Shown in pieces: positions 26,789 to 34,237 of a DNA stretch of 41,275 nt. A model generated the notes under the pieces. The model searched no databases. It had not been told where the DNA came from and saw only the letters and a program-made list of their open reading frames with translations. The DNA is from Actinomycetota bacterium (lineage in GTDB: Bacteria; Actinomycetota; Actinomycetes; Actinomycetales; Microbacteriaceae): assembly GCA_018268435.1 (NCBI GenBank), contig JAFDWP010000209.1, positions 1-41,275 on the forward strand, written 5' to 3'. The translations under genes were made by a program, and so were the position numbers. Within the stretch, counting starts at the first letter, position 1. Each line of letters opens with the position of its first letter.

Positions 26789-27399
26789 CGGCATCCGCAA
26801 CCCCCACCGCACGCCTGCTGATCGTGGGCCCGCAGGGCTCGGGCAAGGGCACGCAGGGAGTGCGGATCGCCGCGGCGTACGGGATCCCCGTCGTCTCGAC
26901 GGGCGACATCTTCCGCGCCAACATCAAGGAGGGCACCCCGCTCGGCAAGCAGGTCACCGCCATCCTCGACGCCGGAGACCTGGTCTCGGACGAGCTGACC
27001 GGCGCGCTCGTGCGCGATCGCCTCGCCCAGCCGGATGCCGAGGCGGGCTTCCTGCTCGACGGCTACCCGCGCAACGCGGCGCAGGTCGAGCACCTGGATG
27101 CGTTCCTCGGATCCACCGGCGACGCGCTGGACGCCGTGATCCTGCTCGATGTGCCGCGCGAGGAGAGCATCTCCCGCCTCACGCTGCGCGCGACCGAGCA
27201 GGGACGCACCGACGACACCCCCGAGGCCATCGCGCACCGCCTGGACATCTACGAGGCGCAGACCGCGCCGATCCTGGATGCGTACGGCGCCCGGGGCATC
27301 GTCGACACGATCGACGGCGTGGGCAGCCTCGACGAGATTACCGAGCGCATCTTCGCCGCTCTGGCCGCCCGGGGTCTCGTGCGCTCGGCCGTGGTCTGA
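26785..27399 (+). CDS. adk: Adenylate kinase
   Basis: A 204-residue enzyme interconverting AMP, ADP and ATP. The P-loop GPQGSGKGTQ is at residues 15-24; AMP-binding STGDIFRANI and DGYPRN follow. It is the short form: the zinc-binding LID domain with its cysteines is missing. ATG 26785 overlaps the secY stop by 4 bases. Confidence 0.95.
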   Translation: MTASATPTARLLIVGPQGSGKGTQGVRIAAAYGIPVVSTGDIFRANIKEGTPLGKQVTAILDAGDLVSDELTGALVRDRLAQPDAEAGFLLDGYPRNAAQVEHLDAFLGSTGDALDAVILLDVPREESISRLTLRATEQGRTDDTPEAIAHRLDIYEAQTAPILDAYGARGIVDTIDGVGSLDEITERIFAALAARGLVRSAVV

Positions 27400-27400
27400 C

Positions 27401-28252
27401 GTGGCGTTCCGCCGCTCCCTCTACAAGAGCCGCGCCCAGCTCGAGGCGATGATCGAGCCGGGCCTCATCACGGCCGCCTCCCTCGCCGCCGTGCGCGCGG
27501 CGGTGCGTCCCGGCATCAGCACCGGGGAGCTCGACGCCATCGCCGACCGCGTGATCGCGGACCGCGGCGCCGAGTCGAACTTCAAGCTGGTGCGCGGGTA
27601 CCACAACACCACCTGCATCTCGGTGAACGACCAGGTCGTGCACGGGATCCCCGGATCCCGGGTGCTGCAGCCCGGCGACATCGTCTCGATCGACGCCGGC
27701 GCGCAGTACCGCGGCTGGAACGGCGACAGCGCGATCACCGTCATCGTGCCGGGCGAGGCCGACAGCGCGCTCGTGGACGCGCGTCAGGCGCTGTCGGACG
27801 TGACCGAGGGCTCGATGTGGGCCGGGGTGGCCGCCATGGCCACCGCGAAGCACCTGGGCGACATCAGCGCGGCGATCGAGGACCACATCCTCGCCGGCGG
27901 TCCCTCCGTGGTCTCCGGCCGGCCGTACGGGATCCTGCGCGAATACGTCGGGCACGGCATCGGCCGCAAGATGCACGAGTCGCCGAGTCTGTTCAACTAC
28001 CGCACATCCGACCGCGGCGCCGAGGTGCGCCCGGGACTCGTGCTGGCGATCGAGCCGATGGTGACCGCCGGGTCGGATCAGACGTACGTGGAGGACGACG
28101 ACTGGACCGTCACCACGACCGACGGCTCCGACGGCTCGCACTGGGAGCACAGCGTCGCGCTGCACGACGGCGGCATCTGGGTGCTGACCGCGCCCGACGG
28201 CGGCGCGGCGGGCCTCGCCCCGTACGGCATCACCCCCGCCCCGATCGCGTAG
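27401..28252 (+). CDS. map: Methionine aminopeptidase, type I
   Basis: A 283-residue cytoplasmic metalloprotease that removes the initiator methionine. The five metal ligands are all present: Asp98 (SIDAGA), Asp109 (NGDSAI), His185 (GHGIGRKMHE), Glu218 (AIEPM) and Glu249 (HWEHS); His81 is the usual substrate-contact histidine. The GTG start at 27401 lies one base after the adk stop. The secY-adk-map order is the classical actinobacterial one. It lacks the N-terminal SH3-binding zinc fingers of some homologues. Confidence 0.95.
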   Translation: MAFRRSLYKSRAQLEAMIEPGLITAASLAAVRAAVRPGISTGELDAIADRVIADRGAESNFKLVRGYHNTTCISVNDQVVHGIPGSRVLQPGDIVSIDAGAQYRGWNGDSAITVIVPGEADSALVDARQALSDVTEGSMWAGVAAMATAKHLGDISAAIEDHILAGGPSVVSGRPYGILREYVGHGIGRKMHESPSLFNYRTSDRGAEVRPGLVLAIEPMVTAGSDQTYVEDDDWTVTTTDGSDGSHWEHSVALHDGGIWVLTAPDGGAAGLAPYGITPAPIA

Positions 28253-28280
28253 CGGGGGCCGCCCGGCCGGCTTCCCGCGC

Positions 28281-28363
28281 CGAGAGGCCTTTTTCACGCG
28301 AGAGGGCGTTTCGCGCGAGAGGGCTTTTGCGCGAGAGGGCGTTTCGCGCGAGGGGGTGTTTCG
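28281..28363. repeat. Tandem array of 16-17 bp units after map
   Basis: Five units of the type CGCGAGAGGGCGTTTCG begin near 28281, 28297, 28314, 28330 and 28347, with small changes. The array runs directly into the first 70-nt palindrome at 28365, which begins with the same GCGAGA. No gene is visible in this stretch. Confidence 0.75.
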
Positions 28364-28364
28364 C

Positions 28365-28434
28365 GCGAGACTCCGAATTTCGGGTGAGACTGCGCGCCTT
28401 GCGTGGAGCCTCGCCCCGGAAGTGGAGTCTCACG
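28365..28434. repeat. 70-nt palindromic repeat, copy 1
   Basis: Begins GCGAGACTCC and ends GTGGAGTCTCACG. It carries four blocks related to GAGACTCCAC, two forward and two inverted, so it can fold as one long or two nested hairpins. It lies between the convergent map and AbiEi-like genes. Confidence 0.8.
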
Positions 28435-28453
28435 GGGTGCGGTGCCACGGTGC

Positions 28454-28523
28454 GCGAGACTCCAGATTTCGGGTGAAACTGCGGACCGTGGGTGAAGTCT
28501 CACCACGGAAGTGGAGTCTCACG
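28454..28523. repeat. 70-nt palindromic repeat, copy 2
   Basis: Second copy, starting 89 nt after the start of copy 1, same orientation and exact length. Ends 10 bp before the stop codon of the AbiEi-like gene on the other strand. Confidence 0.8.
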
Positions 28524-28533
28524 GGGTGCGGTG

Positions 28534-29529
28534 TCACGGGGTGCGGAGCGTGGGGCTGCGGAGCTGGCGCCGTCGGTCCTGGAGCGTGGCGAGCATCTCG
28601 AGCTCCGCGGGGCGCACTCGGGGGACTCCGGCGGCCACCAGGGTGTCGCGCAACGGCGTCGCCTGCCACGCGTCGATCGGCTCCCAGCGCGCGAACGGAT
28701 GTCCATGGCGGCGCAGCCGATTCTCGCGTCGTTTCTCCGCCCGGAGCAGTTCGGCCGCGCGTTCCGGATCCTCGAGCTCGTATTTGCCCCAGCCGTCGGC
28801 CTCGCCGATGACGTGGCGCGACGGGAACAGGAAATCCACGCGATCCACGGCTCCCTCGTAGCGGAACGTGTGCTGGAGATCGGGTGACTCGAACCCCCAC
28901 CATTCGATGACGGCACGGCTGACGCTCTCCGATGGGGATTCGGAGCGGGGATCCGCTCGCTCCCACGCCCAGCGTTCGCGCTGCGTGCCCCTTGTCCCGG
29001 GGCGTCCGGATGCCCTTTCCTTCACCGCGGCAAGGGAGAGTGGCCCGCCCTGCGCAGGGGACAGGGCCGCATCGAGCACGGCCAGGGCCTGAGCGGGCGG
29101 AAGCAGGCGGACCAGATCGACGACCGTGTCGCAGAGGGAGGTCGCGAGGATCCCCTCGACGCGCACGAACTCCCGCGCGGCGCTGCTGGTGTGCACCCGC
29201 ACGTCGCCGAATCGGCCGGAGTGCGCGCGGTCGGGATCGTGCACGTGGATCGCCGCCGGTTCCCCGAACCACGGCAGGCCGTGCACGACAGCGGCCGATT
29301 CCAGGGACAGCGCCGTGTCGGGATGCTGCGCCACGAAGGCGTGCACGCGCACCGCGTAGCGCTTCCACGCCGGGAGAGCGCGGAAGGCCGGACCGTCTGC
29401 GTAGACGCCCGCGCGGATCCGGGCGCTGTCGGCGCGCCGGGCTCGGGTGCCGAGCGCGTCCGTATGGCGGGAGAGGGCGAGTGGAAGCGGCGAAGAGAGG
29501 ATCGCGCGATCGGAGAGACGCTGCAGCAT
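28534..29529 (-). CDS. AbiEi-type/DUF559-like protein, orphan
   Basis: A 331-residue cytoplasmic protein. The N-terminal half resembles proteins annotated as AbiEi-type antitoxin or transcriptional regulator (AVRVHAFVAQHPDTALSLESAAVVHGLP, then RVHTSSA and LCDTVVDLVRLLP). The C-terminal half looks like the DUF559/Vsr nuclease fold: Glu201, then VDFLFP (Asp232) and IGEADGWGKYE (Glu243, Asp245, Lys249), a PD-(D/E)xK-like pattern. The ATG at 29529 is chosen for the hydrophilic start and a CACGAT-N6 arrangement close to the leaderless pattern; the frame extends further upstream without support. No AbiEii toxin partner is adjacent. Flanked on both sides by 70-nt palindromes. Function not established. 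Confidence 0.7.
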   Translation of the reverse strand: MLQRLSDRAILSSPLPLALSRHTDALGTRARRADSARIRAGVYADGPAFRALPAWKRYAVRVHAFVAQHPDTALSLESAAVVHGLPWFGEPAAIHVHDPDRAHSGRFGDVRVHTSSAAREFVRVEGILATSLCDTVVDLVRLLPPAQALAVLDAALSPAQGGPLSLAAVKERASGRPGTRGTQRERWAWERADPRSESPSESVSRAVIEWWGFESPDLQHTFRYEGAVDRVDFLFPSRHVIGEADGWGKYELEDPERAAELLRAEKRRENRLRRHGHPFARWEPIDAWQATPLRDTLVAAGVPRVRPAELEMLATLQDRRRQLRSPTLRTP

Positions 29530-29651
29530 CCGCTCATCGTGCCGCGCGGGGACTCGGGATCGGATCCTGCTCCGATAGCCGTGCAGAGGCTCCTCCGCGG
29601 CGCGACTGTGGAGGCCGATCCCGGGGCCCCGCCACCGCCCGCGGCCCACCC

Positions 29652-29721
29652 GCGAAACTCCACTTCTCGAGTGAGACTCCGCGACGGGGACGGCGTCTCG
29701 CCCGGAAAGTGGAGTCTCGCG
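29652..29721. repeat. 70-nt palindromic repeat, copy 3
   Basis: Third copy, in the 364-bp gap between the divergent AbiEi-like and DsbA-like genes. The remainder of that gap is GC-rich with no gene or convincing promoter that I can see. Confidence 0.8.
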
Positions 29722-29893
29722 GGAATCGGCGCGACGGGCGCGCCGCCCGCGCCACCCCACGCGCGCCCCCGCGCCGTCCCCCCGCGCGCCCCCGCCAGCG
29801 GGCGCTCCCACGGACCTCAAAGGCGAGACACGGCACAATGGGAGGACACAGCTGAGCGGATCCGCGCTGCGGGTCTGGAAGAGGGAGACACAC

Positions 29894-30565
29894 ATGGCCG
29901 CTGCCAAGGGCAGGACCAACCGGTTCGCGATCGGAATCACCGCCGCCGTCGTCGCCGTGCTCATCGCACTGGTCGGCGTCGTCGTCTGGCTGAACAACAA
30001 GGCGACGGATCCTGGTGCCGCGCCGAAGAGCGCGATCATCAACTCCGAGACCGGGGCGGTGACCACGGGATCCGGCAAGGACAAGGTCGCCGTGTTCGTC
30101 GACTTCCAGTGCCCGATCTGCAAGAGCTTCGAGAGCGAGTACGGCGCCAAGCTGCAGGCGCTCGCGAAGGAGGACAAGATCACGCTCGAGTACCACCCGA
30201 TCGCGATCCTGGACCGCTACTCCCAGGGCACGAACTACTCGTCCCGTGCCGCGGCGGCCGCGTACAGCGTCGCCCAGGACGCCCCGGACAAGTTCCTCGA
30301 CTACCTCAACATCCTGTTCGAGAACCAGCCGGCCGAGAACACCGCGGGCCTCACCGACCAGCAGCTGATCGACTACGCGAAGCAGGTCGGCGCGGACAAG
30401 GCCGAGGCGACCATCAAGGCGGGCACGTTCTTCAAGTTCCCGACCGCGCAGGCCGCCGCCCACAAGATCCAGGGCACGCCGACGATCGAGATCAACGGCC
30501 AGCGCCTCGACACCAGCAAGCAGGCCGACGTGGCCAAGCTGCAGGCGATCGTCGACCAGAAGTAG
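29894..30565 (+). CDS. Membrane-anchored DsbA-like thioredoxin-fold protein
   Basis: A 223-residue protein with an N-terminal membrane anchor (residues 12-33) and an extracytoplasmic thioredoxin/DsbA domain. The redox motif is CPIC (Cys73-Cys76) in VFVDFQCPICKSFE, and the cis-proline loop is GTPTIEING. It belongs to the DsbA_oxidored/thioredoxin_4 group common in actinobacteria, which makes or isomerises disulfides in exported proteins. GAGGGAGA precedes ATG 29894. The infA promoter follows directly. Its electron partner (a VKOR or DsbB-type protein) is not in the window. Confidence 0.9.
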   Translation: MAAAKGRTNRFAIGITAAVVAVLIALVGVVVWLNNKATDPGAAPKSAIINSETGAVTTGSGKDKVAVFVDFQCPICKSFESEYGAKLQALAKEDKITLEYHPIAILDRYSQGTNYSSRAAAAAYSVAQDAPDKFLDYLNILFENQPAENTAGLTDQQLIDYAKQVGADKAEATIKAGTFFKFPTAQAAAHKIQGTPTIEINGQRLDTSKQADVAKLQAIVDQK

Positions 30566-30580
30566 CGAGTGCTCCGCATT

Positions 30581-30608
30581 TTGCGGATCCGCGGATCCGG
30601 ACTACCAT
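30581..30608 (+). promoter_or_regulatory. Promoter of the infA (alpha) operon
   Basis: TTGCGG (30581-30586), 16 bp, TACCAT (30603-30608). The -10 box matches that of rpsL. The leader to infA is about 98 nt. Confidence 0.65.
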
Positions 30609-30712
30609 AGATCTTTGGTGCTTTGCGCCTTGGTCCGGCGTGTCCGGATCCGCACTCACCACACCACCCAACCACCGCAGATCGACCGGTCTGCACAAGC
30701 GACAGCGAGGCT

Positions 30713-30934
30713 ATGGCTAAGAAAGACGGTGTCATCGAGATCGAGGGTGTCGTGTCCGAGGCTCTGCCCAACGCGATGTTCCGCGTCGAGCTCACCAACG
30801 GACACAAGGTCCTCGCCACGATCTCCGGAAAGATGCGGCAGAACTACATCCGCATCATCCCTGAGGATCGCGTCGTCGTGGAGCTCTCGCCCTACGACCT
30901 CACACGCGGTCGCATCGTCTACCGCTACCGCTAG
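30713..30934 (+). CDS. infA: Translation initiation factor IF-1
   Basis: A 73-residue OB-fold factor that occupies the ribosomal A-site during initiation. [27 protein letters not shown] to [13 protein letters not shown] is a complete, typical IF-1. ATG 30713 gives the family length. Confidence 0.97.
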   Translation: MAKKDGVIEIEGVVSEALPNAMFRVELTNGHKVLATISGKMRQNYIRIIPEDRVVVELSPYDLTRGRIVYRYR

Positions 30935-30952
30935 GCCGGTCGAGAAGTAACG

Positions 30953-30994
30953 ACCGCGTTCGGCCCTTCGACAGGCTCAGGGACCGATCGCGGT
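30953..30994. repeat. Palindromic CCTTCGACAGGCTC repeat between infA and rpmJ
   Basis: The repeat (30964-30985) is enclosed by further complementary arms: ACCGCG and CGG on the left (30953-30963), CCG and CGCGGT on the right (30984-30994), making an extended hairpin in mid-operon. Confidence 0.75.
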
Positions 30995-31019
30995 ACGAAG
31001 ACAGCGATAAGGAAGCAAC

Positions 31020-31136
31020 ATGAAGGTCAACCCCAGCGTCAAGCCGATCTGCGACCACTGCAAGGTGATCCGCCGCCACGGCCGCGTCATGGTGATCTGC
31101 AAGAGCAACCCGCGCCACAAGCAGCGCCAGGGTTGA
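31020..31136 (+). CDS. rpmJ: 50S ribosomal protein L36 (zinc-binding type)
   Basis: A 38-residue protein beginning [17 protein letters not shown]. The zinc ligands Cys11, Cys14, Cys27 and His33 are all present, so this is the zinc-containing form. ATG 31020 has AAGGAAG upstream. Standard member of the alpha operon between infA and rpsM. Confidence 0.96.
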   Translation: MKVNPSVKPICDHCKVIRRHGRVMVICKSNPRHKQRQG

Positions 31137-31140
31137 GTGC

Positions 31141-31154
31141 CGGGCTTCGGCCCG
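31141..31154 (+). terminator. Small hairpin after rpmJ
   Basis: CGGGC-TTCG-GCCCG begins 4 bp after the rpmJ stop. The stem is only 5 bp but has a stable tetraloop; it may attenuate transcription before rpsM or protect the 3' end. Confidence 0.4.
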
Positions 31155-31202
31155 ACGCTCTCGCGATCCACAACTCAACAACTGAACAGGCAGGATCAGA
31201 CG

Positions 31203-31222
31203 CTTCGACAGGCTCAGCGACC
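31203..31222. repeat. CCTTCGACAGGCTC repeat between rpmJ and rpsM
   Basis: CTTCGACAGGCTCAGCGACC, one substitution from the consensus core, in the 183-bp rpmJ-rpsM spacer. No gene is seen in that spacer. Confidence 0.7.
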
Positions 31223-31319
31223 GGGGAACCGGTCCGCAGGCTGCAGAGGCCGACACCTCGGGCGGAGGCCCGGGCACCGATCCTGCTCCACACCTCCACA
31301 ACACTCCAGGAGTTACCGC

Positions 31320-31694
31320 ATGGCACGTCTTGCCGGCGTCGACATCCCGCGCGACAAGCGCGTGGTGATCGCCCTCACGTACATCTACGGCATCGGCCGT
31401 ACCCGTTCGGTCGAGATCCTCAAGGCCACCGAGATCGACGAGTCGATCCGCGTCAAGGACCTCACCGACGACCAGCTCGTCGCCCTCCGCGACCACATCG
31501 AAGGCACCTACAAGGTGGAGGGTGACCTCCGTCGCGAGGTGGCCGCCGACATCCGCCGCAAGGTCGAGATCGGCTCCTACGAGGGCATCCGTCACCGTCG
31601 CGGCCTGCCGGTCCGCGGTCAGCGCACGAAGACCAACGCGCGCACCCGCAAGGGCCCCAAGCGCACCGTCGCCGGCAAGAAGAAGGCCCGCTAA
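31320..31694 (+). CDS. rpsM: 30S ribosomal protein S13
   Basis: A 124-residue 30S head protein contacting the P-site t[29 protein letters not shown] and [20 protein letters not shown] are diagnostic. AGGAG lies eight bases before ATG 31320; a longer upstream frame is unsupported. Confidence 0.97.
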   Translation: MARLAGVDIPRDKRVVIALTYIYGIGRTRSVEILKATEIDESIRVKDLTDDQLVALRDHIEGTYKVEGDLRREVAADIRRKVEIGSYEGIRHRRGLPVRGQRTKTNARTRKGPKRTVAGKKKAR

Positions 31695-31721
31695 GCGGCC
31701 AGGGAATAGGAGAACACTTTC

Positions 31722-32120
31722 ATGGCTGCACCCAAGGCCGCCGCGCGCAAGCCGCGCCGCAAGGAGAAGAAGAACATCGCGCTGGGCCAGGCCCACATCA
31801 AGTCGACGTTCAACAACACCATCGTCTCGATCACCGACCCGACCGGCGCTGTCATCGCGTGGGCCTCGTCCGGTGGCGTGGGCTTCAAGGGCTCGCGCAA
31901 GTCCACCCCGTACGCGGCCGGCATGGCCGCCGAGTCGGCTGCCCGTCAGGCCGCCGAGCACGGTGTGAAGAAGGTCGACGTCCTCGTGAAGGGTCCGGGC
32001 TCGGGCCGCGAGACCGCGATCCGCTCGCTGCAGGCCGCCGGTCTCGAGGTGGGTTCGATCCAGGACGTGACGCCGCAGGCGCACAACGGCTGCCGTCCGC
32101 CGAAGCGCCGCCGCGTCTGA
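31722..32120 (+). CDS. rpsK: 30S ribosomal protein S11
   Basis: A 132-residue platform protein near the Shine-Dalgarno helix. [24 protein letters not shown] and the C-terminal [18 protein letters not shown] are signatures. 27 bp after rpsM. Confidence 0.98.
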   Translation: MAAPKAAARKPRRKEKKNIALGQAHIKSTFNNTIVSITDPTGAVIAWASSGGVGFKGSRKSTPYAAGMAAESAARQAAEHGVKKVDVLVKGPGSGRETAIRSLQAAGLEVGSIQDVTPQAHNGCRPPKRRRV

Positions 32121-32130
32121 CGCTCGCTTC

Positions 32131-32179
32131 GAGGCGTGCTTCGGGCCCTTCGACAAGCTCAGGGACCGAAGCACGCCTC
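32131..32179. repeat. Palindromic repeat between rpsK and rpoA
   Basis: GAGGCGTGCTTCGG (32131-32144) pairs perfectly with 32166-32179, enclosing a CCTTCGACAAGCTCAGGGA copy (core 32146-32167) that continues the stem with CCCT/AGGG. It begins 10 bp after the rpsK stop and may modulate rpoA expression. Confidence 0.75.
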
Positions 32180-32255
32180 TGCGCGAACTTTCCCACAACT
32201 CAAGACCTCACCCACACGTGTCATATAGCGGGCACGTGATCGAAAGGAACACACA

Positions 32256-33245
32256 GTGCTCATCGCACAGCGTCCCACTCTCACCGAGGAAAAGATCTCC
32301 GAGAACCGCAGCCGGTTCGTCATCGAGCCGCTCGAGCCCGGTTTCGGCTACACGATCGGCAACGCGCTGCGTCGCAGCCTGCTCTCGTCGATCCCCGGCG
32401 CGGCCGTCACGAGCGTCCGCATCGACGGCGTCCTCCACGAGTTCAGCACCATCCCCGGTGTGAAGGAGGATGTCACCGAGATCATCCTCAACATCAAGCA
32501 GCTGGTCGTCTCCTCGGAGCGTGACGAGCCCATCACCGCGTACCTGCGCAAGACGGGTGCCGGCGAGGTTACCGCGGCGGACATCTCCGCTCCGGCCGGC
32601 GTCGAGGTGCACAACCCCGAGCTGGTCATCGCGACCCTCAACGACACCGCCAAGTTCGAGCTCGAGCTCACCATCGAGCGTGGCCGCGGCTACGTGTCGG
32701 CGGCGCAGAACCGCAGCGAGTACGCCGAGGCGGGCCAGATCCCGATCGACTCGATCTACTCGCCCGTGCTCAAGGTCAGCTACCGCGTCGACGCCACCCG
32801 CGCCGGCGAGCGCACCGACTTCGACAAGCTCGTGCTGGACGTCGAGACGAAGAACTCGATCATCCCGCGCGACGCCGTCGCCTCGGCCGGTCGCACGCTG
32901 ACCGAGCTGTTCGGTCTCGCCCGCGAGCTGAACGTCGAGGCCGAGGGCATCGAGATCGGCCCCGCGCCGGTCGAGGCCGTCCTCTCGAACGAGCTGTCGA
33001 TGCCGATCGAGGACCTTGATCTGTCGGTCCGCTCGTACAACTGCCTCAAGCGCGAAGGCATCAACACGGTGTCCGAGCTCGTCGCCCTCTCGGAGACGCA
33101 GCTCATGAACATCCGCAATTTCGGACAGAAGTCGGTGGACGAGGTGCGCGACAAGCTCGTCTCGCTCGGCCTGTCGCTGAAGGATTCGGTGCCCGGTTTC
33201 GACGGCGCCCACTTCTACGGCGGCTCCGAAGACGAGTCCTTCTGA
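32256..33245 (+). CDS. rpoA: RNA polymerase alpha subunit
   Basis: A 329-residue subunit that starts polymerase assembly and contacts upstream promoter DNA and activators. The N-terminal domain contains [25 protein letters not shown]; the C-terminal domain (from about residue 245) has [21 protein letters not shown] and [17 protein letters not shown] 32256 follows GAAAGGAA. Standard length. Confidence 0.98.
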   Translation: MLIAQRPTLTEEKISENRSRFVIEPLEPGFGYTIGNALRRSLLSSIPGAAVTSVRIDGVLHEFSTIPGVKEDVTEIILNIKQLVVSSERDEPITAYLRKTGAGEVTAADISAPAGVEVHNPELVIATLNDTAKFELELTIERGRGYVSAAQNRSEYAEAGQIPIDSIYSPVLKVSYRVDATRAGERTDFDKLVLDVETKNSIIPRDAVASAGRTLTELFGLARELNVEAEGIEIGPAPVEAVLSNELSMPIEDLDLSVRSYNCLKREGINTVSELVALSETQLMNIRNFGQKSVDEVRDKLVSLGLSLKDSVPGFDGAHFYGGSEDESF

Positions 33246-33280
33246 TACCCGAACCTTTCCGATCCAGGAGCTAGAGAACA

Positions 33281-33775
33281 ATGCCCAAGCCCACCAAGGG
33301 TCCCCGCCTCGGAGGCGGCCCCGCCCACGAGCGTCTGCTGCTCGCGAACCTCGCCGCTCAGCTGTTCGTGCACAAGTCGATCAAGACCACCGAGACCAAG
33401 GCCAAGCGCCTGCGTCCGCTGGCCGAGCGCCTCGTCACCTTCGGCAAGCGCGGCGACCTGCACGCGCGTCGTCGCGTGCTGTCCGTGCTGCGCAACAAGG
33501 AGGCGACGCACGTCCTGTTCGCCGAGATCGCGCCGCTGGTCGCCGAGCGTGAGGGTGGCTACACCCGCATCACGAAGGTCGGCAACCGCAAGGGCGACAA
33601 CGCGCCCATGGCCGTGATCGAGCTCGTGCTCGAGCCCGTCACCCCCAAGGTGAAGAAGGCCGCCGCGAAGCCGGCGAAGGCCGCTCCGGCCGCTGAGGCG
33701 CCCGTCGAGGCCGTCGAGGCCGAGGTCGTGGAGGAGGCCGTCGAGGCCCCCGCCGCGGAGGAGAAGGCCGAGTAA
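33281..33775 (+). CDS. rplQ: 50S ribosomal protein L17 with acidic tail
   Basis: A 164-residue protein. The core [29 protein letters not shown] to AVIELVLEP covers about 120 residues; the last 45 are Ala/Glu/Pro-rich and probably disordered. Last gene of the alpha operon. truA, the usual next gene, is displaced by 5.6 kb. Confidence 0.97.
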   Translation: MPKPTKGPRLGGGPAHERLLLANLAAQLFVHKSIKTTETKAKRLRPLAERLVTFGKRGDLHARRRVLSVLRNKEATHVLFAEIAPLVAEREGGYTRITKVGNRKGDNAPMAVIELVLEPVTPKVKKAAAKPAKAAPAAEAPVEAVEAEVVEEAVEAPAAEEKAE

Positions 33776-33790
33776 GGCCCCTCGCTCGTT

Positions 33791-33827
33791 CGAAGCCCGT
33801 CGTCCCCCTGTGGGGCGGCGGGCTTCG
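33791..33827 (+). terminator. Terminator after rplQ
   Basis: CGAAGCCCGTCG(T)CCCC pairs with GGGGCGGCGGGCTTCG around a 4-nt loop with one bulged T, a 16-bp stem closing the alpha operon. Confidence 0.75.
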
Positions 33828-33869
33828 TCGTCGTCCGGCGGTGGGGGCGGCGGGCTTCGTCGTCGTCCG

Positions 33870-34022
33870 CGGTGGGGGCGTCGCGCGGGGTGGGCGCTCG
33901 CGGTGGGGGCGTCGTGCGGGGTGTCGGCGCTCGCGGTGGGGGCGTCGTGCGGGGTGGGCGCTCGCGGTGGGGACGTCGTGCGGGGTGGGCGCTCGCGGTG
34001 GGGACGTCGTGCGGGGTGTCGC
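33870..34022. repeat. Minisatellite of 31-bp units after rplQ
   Basis: A G-rich unit containing CTCGCGGTGGGGGCGTCGTG recurs with CTCG starts at 33897, 33930, 33961 and 33992, so the period is 33, 31 and 31 bp; a diverged unit precedes them. The reverse strand reads as proline/arginine-rich nonsense. The 461-bp gap 33776-34237 otherwise holds only the rplQ terminator and a 70-nt palindrome. Confidence 0.8.
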
Positions 34023-34082
34023 GCGCGGACGTGTGGGGCAGGGGTGGACGTGTGGGTACGCTGCCCGGGCTGGCCCCTGACC

Positions 34083-34152
34083 GTGAGACTGCACTTTCCG
34101 TGTGAGACTGCGTGGCTGGAGCGTTGTCTCGCCCCAAATGTGGAGTCTCGCG
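34083..34152. repeat. 70-nt palindromic repeat, copy 4
   Basis: Fourth copy, between the convergent rplQ and GT39-like genes. Its inner arms are more diverged than in the other copies. Confidence 0.8.
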
Positions 34153-34237
34153 GATCCGGAGGGGCGTGCGGGCGGATCCCGCGGGTCCGGGCCGACCGGG
34201 CGGGAGGAGCGGCCGGTCCGGGGACGATCACCGGGGG

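Noticed and set aside
24839..26812. 657-codon minus-strand open frame opposite rplO and secY
   Set aside because: Antisense to two certain genes and rich in His, Asp, Gln and Arg repeats, as expected for a shadow frame.
33870..34022. Regular 31-bp repeats as a possible CRISPR array
   Set aside because: Units are directly abutting with no unique spacers, and no cas gene is present.
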